A stretch of DNA of 12,912 nucleotides. Origin: Bacteroides sp. UBA7333. Lineage in GTDB: Bacteria > Bacteroidota > Bacteroidia > Bacteroidales > Bacteroidaceae. The stretch is from positions 1 to 12,912 of the forward strand of contig DKPN01000064.1 of NCBI GenBank assembly GCA_002471195.1. Reading direction: 5' to 3'. The position numbers and the translations under genes were made by a program. The stretch's first letter is position 1; each line of letters starts with the position of its first letter. Below, in pieces: positions 8,264 to 12,912 of the stretch. The notes beneath the pieces are model-generated. The model was not told the DNA's origin. It was given only the letters and a program-made list of their open reading frames with translations, and did not search any database.

Positions 8264-8283
8264 TGGGCATTTATAATAGTAAC

Positions 8284-9297
8284 ATGACAGACGAATCAAT
8301 TTATATCGAAAATTTAAGTATTGGGTATCCTTCAAAAAATGAGACCCATTTGGTTGCCCAACATGTTAATGCTACGCTTTACAGTGGTGAATTAACCTGT
8401 TTATTGGGAGCAAATGGTGTCGGCAAATCAACTCTACTTCGAACATTATCAGCTTTTCAACCAAAGATTTGTGGTGATATCAATATACTTGGAAAAAATA
8501 TAGATGAGTATAAGAAAAATGAATTATCGAATGTAATAAGTGTTGTTTTGACAGATAAGTGTGATGTTTATAATATGACTGTATTCGAGATGGTAAGTCT
8601 TGGTAGAAGTCCATATACAGGTTTCTGGGGTAAGTTAGCAGATGCGGATATGGATATAGTGCGCAAATCCATTCGAATGGTTAAAATTGATGATTTGTCG
8701 GATAGAATGATTCACACCTTGAGTGATGGAGAACGACAAAAGGTGATGATTGCAAAAGCCTTGGCTCAGGACACCGATATTATTTTTTTAGATGAACCCA
8801 CTGCTTTTTTAGATTTTCCAAGTAAGGTTGATCTAATGCAATTGTTGCATCGTTTGAGTCGTGAAACGAATAAAACAATATTTTTGTCAACTCACGATTT
8901 AGAGATAGCCTTGCAAATAGCTGATAAACTTTGGATTATGAATCGTAACATGAATGTAAGTATCGGCACTCCCGAAGATTTGTCGCTTAAAGGAGTTTTG
9001 GCTGAACATTTTGCTTCCGATGGTTTATTCTTTGAGCCTAATACAGGATCGTTTAAAGTTAAACATGAATGTCATTCAAAAATTAAATTATTAGGGGAAG
9101 GTGTTGAATATGCGATGGCTCGCAAAGCATTATTGCGAAATGGAATTTCAGCCGGTAATGATGTAGATACGCTCTCTTATATAGAGGTTCATACATCTAA
9201 TAACATAGAGATATTTTGTGTTTGCATAAGTGGACAACCTCCTTATACATGTAATAATTGCGAAGAGATGCTTAGATATCTTCGCAGTTATTATTGA
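8284..9297 (+). CDS. FecE/HmuV-like ABC transporter ATP-binding protein, orphan, with C-terminal extension
   Basis: Cytoplasmic ATPase subunit most like those of iron-siderophore, heme or cobalamin importers (FecE/HmuV/BtuD type). Numbered from ATG 8284 (337 aa): Walker A GANGVGKST (42-50); signature LSDGERQ (146-152), where the usual second Gly is Asp; Walker B IIFLDEPT (166-173); and switch His in STHD (204). After the ATPase core (about 1-245) comes an extension of about 90 residues with five cysteines (C263, C312, C314, C323, C326), including CVC and CNNC, ending in RYLRSYY. No permease or substrate-binding gene adjoins it on either side, so partners must be encoded elsewhere. An in-frame GTG at 8263 would add 7 residues but overlaps the -7 box. 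The gene converges on the RmlD-like gene with only 2 nt between stop codons. Confidence 0.9.
   Translation: MTDESIYIENLSIGYPSKNETHLVAQHVNATLYSGELTCLLGANGVGKSTLLRTLSAFQPKICGDINILGKNIDEYKKNELSNVISVVLTDKCDVYNMTVFEMVSLGRSPYTGFWGKLADADMDIVRKSIRMVKIDDLSDRMIHTLSDGERQKVMIAKALAQDTDIIFLDEPTAFLDFPSKVDLMQLLHRLSRETNKTIFLSTHDLEIALQIADKLWIMNRNMNVSIGTPEDLSLKGVLAEHFASDGLFFEPNTGSFKVKHECHSKIKLLGEGVEYAMARKALLRNGISAGNDVDTLSYIEVHTSNNIEIFCVCISGQPPYTCNNCEEMLRYLRSYY
9252..9293 (+). terminator. Terminator-like stem-loop inside the 3' end of the ABC ATPase gene
   Basis: TAATAATTGCGAAGA (9252-9266) pairs with TCTTCGCAGTTATTA (9279-9293): 15 bp with a single T-G wobble (9258/9287) and a 12-nt loop. The structure lies wholly within the last codons of the ABC gene and ends one base before its TGA. 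The following bases TTGAAGTTATAATT are only moderately T-rich. Read on the minus strand the wobble becomes an A-C mismatch, so the helix favours the plus-strand transcript. With a 2-nt gap to the convergent gene there is no room for an intergenic terminator, which makes a role in 3'-end formation likely but unproven. Confidence 0.6.
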
Positions 9298-9299
9298 AG

Positions 9300-10199
9300 T
9301 TATAATTCGGATTCGTTAAATGTACATTTTATGCCTTCATCAATAGAGTGGGGGCGATAATTTAATTCAACTTCGGCTTTTTTGATATTTAAACCACTAT
9401 ATTTAGGACGTGGAGTAATTTCATTCATCTCGATAGTCGTAACCGGTTGGATCAATGATTTATCGAGTTTTAAATAATCGGCTACTTTGTATGCAATCTC
9501 AGCAATGGATAAAAGATCTTTTCCACAGATATGAAAAATTCCATTTGTATGATAACTGATCAGCTTTTCTACACCTTGTGAAATATCTCCCACATAAGTA
9601 GGAGTTCTCCATTGATCGGATACAACTTTAATCACTTCGTTATTTCTAAGTTTATTGGCAACTAATTGTATGATGTTGCCATGTTGTCCAGGAAGTGATT
9701 TCCCATAAACCACCACCACCCGCACGATAGCATAATTTTTGCATATCGATTCAACTCTTTTTTCGCCTTCCCATTTTGTACTGCCATAATAATTGATTGG
9801 ATTGGGGATGTCTGTTTCTGTGTATAGTTCGGTTGACTTTCCATCAAAAACGAAATCGGTAGAAAGGTGTATTAACTTGCATTTGAATTCATTGCATAGC
9901 TGAGCAAGATGTTCAACTGCATCGATATTAATTTTATCGGCCTCATTGTGATGGTTTTCACAATAATCGGGAATCGATAAAGCTGATGTGTTGATTACAA
10001 TATCTGGATTTGTGTTTTCGAAAAGTTCCATTAACTGTTTTCTATCACAAATATCTGTTTTAATAAATCGATAACCACTTGATGGGTCAATATCTTGATG
10101 CAATGAACAGCCAGTCAGTGTGTATTCTGTTTTTAATAATAGGTCTTTTAAAATTCTTCTACCGGTAAAGCCGTTGGCTCCAATGATTACAATTTTCAT
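9300..10199 (-). CDS. RmlD-like NAD(P)-dependent sugar-nucleotide reductase (extended SDR)
   Basis: A 299-aa cytosolic protein of the RmlD/dTDP-4-dehydrorhamnose reductase group. It has the Rossmann nucleotide-binding motif GANGFTG (G7, G10, G13), the catalytic Thr region LSTDFVFDG (T114), and YxxxK in YYGSTK (Y138, K142). Conserved RmlD-type segments include QWRTPTYVGD (196-205) and RPKYSGLN (264-271). RmlD reduces dTDP-4-keto-rhamnose to dTDP-rhamnose. No rmlA, rmlB or rmlC adjoins it, so it could instead act on another sugar nucleotide or be a general epimerase/reductase. It starts 12 nt after the stop of the secreted-protein gene on the same strand, implying cotranscription. It ends 2 nt from the convergent ABC gene. 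Confidence 0.88.
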   Translation of the reverse strand: MKIVIIGANGFTGRRILKDLLLKTEYTLTGCSLHQDIDPSSGYRFIKTDICDRKQLMELFENTNPDIVINTSALSIPDYCENHHNEADKINIDAVEHLAQLCNEFKCKLIHLSTDFVFDGKSTELYTETDIPNPINYYGSTKWEGEKRVESICKNYAIVRVVVVYGKSLPGQHGNIIQLVANKLRNNEVIKVVSDQWRTPTYVGDISQGVEKLISYHTNGIFHICGKDLLSIAEIAYKVADYLKLDKSLIQPVTTIEMNEITPRPKYSGLNIKKAEVELNYRPHSIDEGIKCTFNESEL

Positions 10200-10211
10200 T
10201 CGTTTATTAAA

Positions 10212-10730
10212 TTAAGGGAATGGTTGATTTCTTCCTTGTTGTACTTCAACTTTAATTCCAAAGTTTCCATTGGCCGATTTAAGTTCGAATGCGCCTCTGA
10301 AATTATTTTTCTCCCAAGGTATAGCACTTCTATTTGGAACTCTAAATCCATTTGAGTTATAATCGCCATAAGTGTTAATGCGCATTCCGTTTTTTAATTT
10401 AAATGAGCCCATTTGCATATTCTGTAAATTGGAATTTCCAAATGATGAAAAAGATGGTGTGAATATTGTCGACAATCCTTTACTATATGTTATGTCTGGG
10501 TTCAATGAGAATATTTTAGTGAAGTCTTTAGTATTCTTATCTAATTTAATATCAAATTTAGGCATTTCTATTGATTGTATATTGAATAATCCCATGTCTA
10601 AAAGAAACTCACCATATTCTTTGTAATTTTCATTAATAAAAGAATAGATACTGTCCGATTTGATTTCGGATTGCGAAAACAAGTAGGAATAGTTGGATAT
10701 AAAAAATAGAATTAATAATAGCTTTCTCAT
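10212..10730 (-). CDS. Secreted protein of unknown function
   Basis: I do not recognise the family. Starting at ATG 10730 it is 172 aa with a clear Sec signal peptide: Arg-Lys followed by a hydrophobic core (about 4-18), with probable cleavage before Gln-20 (LFS|Q, a common Bacteroidetes pattern). The mature part is polar and rich in Asn, Ser and Phe. The last 60 residues alternate polar and hydrophobic residues in short strands (for example FELKSANGNFGIKVEVQQG), suggesting beta structure, perhaps a small barrel or outer-membrane-associated domain. There is no Cys at the cleavage site, so it is not an obvious lipoprotein. The open frame reaches a TTG at 10736, but the ATG fits better with the -7 box upstream. 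It lies 12 nt before the RmlD-like gene and probably shares its transcript. Confidence 0.75.
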   Translation of the reverse strand: MRKLLLILFFISNYSYLFSQSEIKSDSIYSFINENYKEYGEFLLDMGLFNIQSIEMPKFDIKLDKNTKDFTKIFSLNPDITYSKGLSTIFTPSFSSFGNSNLQNMQMGSFKLKNGMRINTYGDYNSNGFRVPNRSAIPWEKNNFRGAFELKSANGNFGIKVEVQQGRNQPFP

Positions 10731-10749
10731 AGTCAATATGCATAAATGA

Positions 10750-10757
10750 CAAATTTA
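10750..10757 (-). promoter_or_regulatory. Candidate -7 box of the secreted protein/RmlD-like operon
   Basis: On the minus strand this reads TAAATTTG, matching TAnnTTTG. Transcription would start near 10744, about 14 nt before ATG 10730, the same short-leader spacing seen at the transporter and ABC genes. No clear TTTG -33 element is found at 19-21 nt. Confidence 0.45.
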
Positions 10758-10779
10758 TTCATTTCTTTGGAAAGCCACT

Positions 10780-10804
10780 AAAAAATTAATGCAATTTATT
10801 AATT
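10780..10804 (-). terminator. Weak AT-only hairpin with T tail after the 42-aa ORF
   Basis: On the minus strand AATTAAT (10804-10798) and ATTAATT (10790-10784) form a 7-bp stem with a 7-nt loop, followed by TTTT. It lies about 18 nt past the stop of the small ORF at 10822-10950 and upstream of the next gene. With no G-C pairs in the stem it would be a weak terminator, and chance in AT-rich DNA cannot be excluded. Confidence 0.3.
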
Positions 10805-10821
10805 CGAGGTGATGTGTGTTG

Positions 10822-10950
10822 TTAAAAGAAGTTTTTATTGCGCAACTCTTTATATGCACAAATAATAATTCGTATCAGAAAATAAGTGAGCCATGCATAG
10901 AATACCAAAATGGTTGCATCGGCTATATATGTAAGCATGGTTTTCAACAT
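10822..10950 (-). CDS. Small single-span membrane protein, 42 aa, unknown
   Basis: An ATG-to-TAA frame of 42 codons in an otherwise gene-free stretch. It begins MLKTMLTYIADATILVFY, continues as a hydrophobic segment (about residues 6-33, with WLTYFLIRIIIC) and ends in the basic tail YKELRNKNFF. This has the shape of a small inner-membrane protein with one long or kinked transmembrane helix and a positively charged C-terminus. An 18-bp inverted repeat sits immediately upstream and an AT hairpin follows the stop. I recognise no family. A 65-codon GTG-initiated frame covers the same DNA on the plus strand, but it is less protein-like. An alternative start is Met-5. Confidence 0.5.
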   Translation of the reverse strand: MLKTMLTYIADATILVFYAWLTYFLIRIIICAYKELRNKNFF

Positions 10951-10952
10951 AA

Positions 10953-10970
10953 TGTCTTTTTTAAAAGACA
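10953..10970. repeat. Operator-like perfect inverted repeat upstream of the 42-aa ORF
   Basis: TGTCTTTT (10953-10960), a 2-nt centre TT, then AAAAGACA (10963-10970): a perfect 8-bp dyad ending 2 nt before the small ORF's ATG on the minus strand. The arms with a 2-nt centre suit a dimeric DNA-binding protein better than an RNA hairpin, since the loop is too tight for the full stem. It would sit between a poor -7-like sequence (minus-strand TAAAATTG at 10979-10972) and the start codon. Confidence 0.4.
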
Positions 10971-11022
10971 ACAATTTTATTTGCGAATAGTTGTGTTAAA
11001 AATAAGATGTTGATAAATGGAG

Positions 11023-11059
11023 ATATAAAAAAGAGACTAAACCCTCCGATTTAGTCTCT
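11023..11059 (-). terminator. Rho-independent terminator after the 48-aa ORF
   Basis: AGAGACTAAA (11032-11041) pairs perfectly with TTTAGTCTCT (11050-11059) around the loop CCCTCCGA. On the minus strand the 10-bp stem is followed by TTTTTATA, a good T tract. It lies about 16 nt past the stop of the small ORF at 11075-11221, so it ends that transcript and possibly the whole HU-SPOR/FHA/small-ORF unit. Confidence 0.85.
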
Positions 11060-11074
11060 ATAATAATTCATGTT

Positions 11075-11221
11075 TTAATCAATTACGATACCTTGATTTG
11101 TTTCGATATAATCTTGATTAACATCATTGTCGATGGAAGGAGAGGTTAATAACCATATTGCTATACCTATTAAAGCTGCAATAATGATAATTACAATCCA
11201 AGTTCCTTTATTATTTTTCAT
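11075..11221 (-). CDS. Small membrane protein, 48 aa, unknown, with acidic tail
   Basis: An ATG-to-TAA frame of 48 codons. After a short basic N-terminus (MKNNKGT), residues 8-25 form one hydrophobic helix (starting WIVIIIIAALIG). A polar, acidic C-terminal tail of about 23 residues follows, with five acidic side chains before the terminal IVID. By the positive-inside rule the tail should face the periplasm. It lies 78 nt after the stop of the FHA gene on the same strand and is followed at once by a good terminator, strong support for a real gene. The gap to the FHA gene has only imperfect promoter-like sequence (minus-strand TTCGTTTG), so it may be cotranscribed. I recognise no family. Confidence 0.7.
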   Translation of the reverse strand: MKNNKGTWIVIIIIAALIGIAIWLLTSPSIDNDVNQDYIETNQGIVID

Positions 11222-11299
11222 TTGGCAGGGTTTATTAATTCTACATTCTATATATTTAACAAACGAAAATTAACTTTGTTCAAATGAATAGGTTTCTGT

Positions 11300-11836
11300 T
11301 TATTGTTCTTTTTTTGCCGTAGCAGCCCTTAAAATAAAGGTAGTTGCGCCAATGGTAATAATGGCACCGTCTTCAATCCTCATTCTATCTTTATCACCCA
11401 AGATTTCGTTCATCAGAAAGGTTCCTGTTAGGCTAGGTGCGTCACGCAATGTGTATATGATGTCACCCTGTTTATTTCTTTTTACATTAATAATACAATG
11501 GCGTCTATCCATGCTCATGTCGCCACTGTCAATTGGCACATCAACAACCGATCCTACACATCTACGTCCTATGATATTATCGCCCTCTTTCAAAGGAAAT
11601 ACTTGTTTATATCCAAATACGTTTTCGATGACCGTAATGCCTCCTAGCTGGGTACGATACATATCTTCATCTGTTATTTCATCTTTTTGAAGATCTTTCA
11701 TTTTACTTTTTCCTATTCGGATGCTGAATTGCTTTCCGCATTCATCACACTCAAATACTAGCGATTGTCCTTCGCTATATTTGGTTTCATCAAAAGATAA
11801 GAATTTATCACATTTAGGACAACGTACACGTTTCAT
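11300..11836 (-). CDS. Zinc-ribbon plus FHA-domain protein
   Basis: A cytosolic protein of 178 aa from ATG 11836. The N-terminus is a zinc-ribbon-like module with two CxxC knuckles, CPKC (C6, C9) and CDEC (C30, C33), resembling MJ0042/zinc-ribbon domains. After a linker (about 44-68) comes a forkhead-associated domain (about 70-175). Its hallmark positions are IIGRR (G90, R91), the Ser-x-x-Arg-x-His-like SMDRRH (S108 to H113) and the GTFLMNE loop (138-144). FHA domains bind phosphothreonine peptides, so a Ser/Thr-phosphorylated partner is expected, but no kinase gene is in the window. The frame extends 20 residues upstream to ATG 11896, overlapping the SPOR gene; the shorter start, beginning directly at the zinc ribbon, is preferred. 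It follows the SPOR gene by 38 nt and is probably cotranscribed. Confidence 0.85.
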   Translation of the reverse strand: MKRVRCPKCDKFLSFDETKYSEGQSLVFECDECGKQFSIRIGKSKMKDLQKDEITDEDMYRTQLGGITVIENVFGYKQVFPLKEGDNIIGRRCVGSVVDVPIDSGDMSMDRRHCIINVKRNKQGDIIYTLRDAPSLTGTFLMNEILGDKDRMRIEDGAIITIGATTFILRAATAKKEQ

Positions 11837-11874
11837 AAAAGTTATTTTTAAAAAGGAATAGGGTTTAATAATGA

Positions 11875-12912
11875 TTATCTCTGAACAAGCAGCCATGCAT
11901 CGTTATATGAATCAATCTTTCTGATTTCATTCAACTTTTGATTTGCTTCTTCTCGAGTAGGCAATGACATGATACTAACACGTAATTTATCGCCTGATGT
12001 AAGAATACGCGCTGTGTTATAACCTTTAGCAATCAACTCTTTTAGAAGCAATTCTGCTTTTTGAGGTGTAATGCTAGATGATATAATCAGATTGTATTTT
12101 CCTGTAGTAGAGATTTTAATCTCTGATTTTTCTTTATTTAAAACAGCGCTATTGATATCGCTTTCATGAGTTGAAGGCTTGAGTGCAATAGGAGTTGTTT
12201 TTGTTAACTCTTCTGTTTTTTCTATATTTACATCAGAGCCATCGAATTCGATATTTTTATTTATCGGATTTGTTATAATCGAAGCCGATTCAATCGATTT
12301 AAAAATATCAATAGGTAATAATTGAGCATAGCTACCTTTCACAACATTTGTATTTTCTATCGGCTCGGAAAGAACGAAAAACAATAAAATGGCAGCTATC
12401 GAGGCAACTGCGTTTCTTAAAAACGCACGATTGATTCTGATATGGATTGTTTTTTGAATGTCTTGGGCTGGTTGTTGTTTAACTACGAAGCCTTCTTTTT
12501 GAATTGTTGAAAGCTTTTTCAATTGAAAAGACTCTAATCCGTAAAATTGTGGAGTGAGAAGTTTATTTTCAAAAGGAACAAATTCATAGTTGTTGTGAAC
12601 TGTATAATGAAGTTCACCAACATTTGGTATAATCACTTTTCCACTATTGTGAAGCAAATTTATTAAGTCTTCAATTTGTGACTTAATTGAAGACGATGCT
12701 TCAGCAAAACCAACATTATAGATTGACATATAATATTGAATAACCAAACCGTCATTAAGACTTAATTGTGGGTTAAATCCTACGGAGCGCATTGGAGGCT
12801 GAAAAAGATTATCTTCATCAGTATATCCGGCGTGAGTATTATAGGTTACAAAACCACCTAGCCCCGGTAGTATAACACAATCATTGTCGATTAGTAATTT
12901 ATCAATATGTTG
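11875..12912 (-). CDS. HU-like domain/SPOR-domain membrane protein, 5' end outside window
   Basis: The reading frame stays open to the window edge, so the true start lies beyond 12912; the ATG at 12792 is internal. 345 residues are visible. The N-terminal part (about 1-130) begins HIDKLLIDNDCVILPGLGGF, typical of the HU-CCDC81-type domains of Bacteroidetes SPOR proteins, with a second HU-like unit containing GKVIIPNVGELHY (about 91-103). One transmembrane helix follows at about 165-181 (AVASIAAILLFFVL). Then a low-complexity periplasmic linker rich in Thr, Ser, Glu and Lys leads to a C-terminal SPOR domain (about 271-345, starting GKYNLIISSS). SPOR domains bind denuded peptidoglycan glycan strands, often at division sites, so a cytoplasm-to-wall link in division or envelope maintenance is likely. 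It heads the transcript containing the FHA gene. Confidence 0.88.
   Translation of the reverse strand, partial: QHIDKLLIDNDCVILPGLGGFVTYNTHAGYTDEDNLFQPPMRSVGFNPQLSLNDGLVIQYYMSIYNVGFAEASSSIKSQIEDLINLLHNSGKVIIPNVGELHYTVHNNYEFVPFENKLLTPQFYGLESFQLKKLSTIQKEGFVVKQQPAQDIQKTIHIRINRAFLRNAVASIAAILLFFVLSEPIENTNVVKGSYAQLLPIDIFKSIESASIITNPINKNIEFDGSDVNIEKTEELTKTTPIALKPSTHESDINSAVLNKEKSEIKISTTGKYNLIISSSITPQKAELLLKELIAKGYNTARILTSGDKLRVSIMSLPTREEANQKLNEIRKIDSYNDAWLLVQR

Noticed and set aside
8263..8283. GTG start for the ABC ATPase
   Set aside because: Its first base is part of the -7 promoter box, and ATG 8284 follows with a normal short leader.
10816..11013. Plus-strand 65-codon frame
   Set aside because: GTG start, no promoter or fold pattern, and it lies antisense to the more protein-like 42-aa membrane ORF.
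11352..11690. Plus-strand 112-codon frame
   Set aside because: Antisense shadow of the FHA gene; composition does not resemble a protein domain.
11837..11896. Longer start for the FHA protein
   Set aside because: It would add 20 unconserved-looking residues and overlap the SPOR gene; the zinc ribbon begins right after ATG 11836.
1..12912. CRISPR array, IS element, phage or toxin-antitoxin module
   Set aside because: No spaced direct repeats, transposase, integrase, phage structural gene or recognisable toxin/antitoxin pair was found on either strand.

Overview
This is an AT-rich, ordinary-looking chromosomal segment from a Bacteroidota genome, most likely of the order Bacteroidales. The assignment rests on several things seen in the sequence: TAnnTTTG-type promoter boxes, the absence of Shine-Dalgarno sequences, a TPR-sensor kinase, a class III fructose-bisphosphatase and an HU-like/SPOR-domain protein. 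All of these are characteristic of that group. I see no insertion sequence, prophage, CRISPR array or clear defence cassette, and nothing I would call a new multi-gene system. The less ordinary content is small: two unlisted small membrane ORFs, a terminator-like hairpin inside a coding sequence, an orphan ABC ATPase with a Cys-containing tail, and a zinc-ribbon/FHA protein.

Layout. Positions 1-170 hold the 3' end of one tRNA-Gly, a complete tRNA-Gly(GCC), and a terminator. Positions 202-3020 (minus) are a two-component operon: a NarL/LuxR-type response regulator, then a TPR-containing HisKA_3 sensor kinase whose likely start overlaps the regulator's stop as ATGA. Positions 3212-4351 (plus) encode a membrane-anchored metallophosphoesterase. 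It converges on the next operon at a perfect 16-bp hairpin.

Positions 4394-8095 (minus) are a probable two-gene operon: an AspT/YidE-type transporter with two RCK_C (TrkA_C) regulatory domains, followed by class III fructose-1,6-bisphosphatase. It is driven by a full-consensus Bacteroidetes promoter. Divergently, positions 8284-9297 (plus) encode a FecE-like ABC ATPase with no permease or binding protein nearby. Its 3' end carries a 15-bp stem-loop and it stops 2 nt from the convergent RmlD-like reductase.

Positions 9300-10730 (minus) are a secreted protein of unknown function followed 12 nt later by the RmlD-like reductase. The stretch 10737-11299 lacks long genes but holds two small minus-strand ORFs (42 and 48 codons), each with a predicted transmembrane helix, an operator-like inverted repeat, and a good terminator. 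Positions 11300-12912 (minus) carry an HU-like/transmembrane/SPOR protein, whose 5' end runs off the window, and then the zinc-ribbon/FHA protein. The 48-aa ORF and its terminator probably end that transcript.

Themes: peptidoglycan/envelope biology (SPOR, FHA, small membrane proteins), central carbon metabolism (FBPase), and sensing (kinase/regulator). Links between these blocks are not shown by the sequence. All functional calls come from reading motifs by eye, without database searches.
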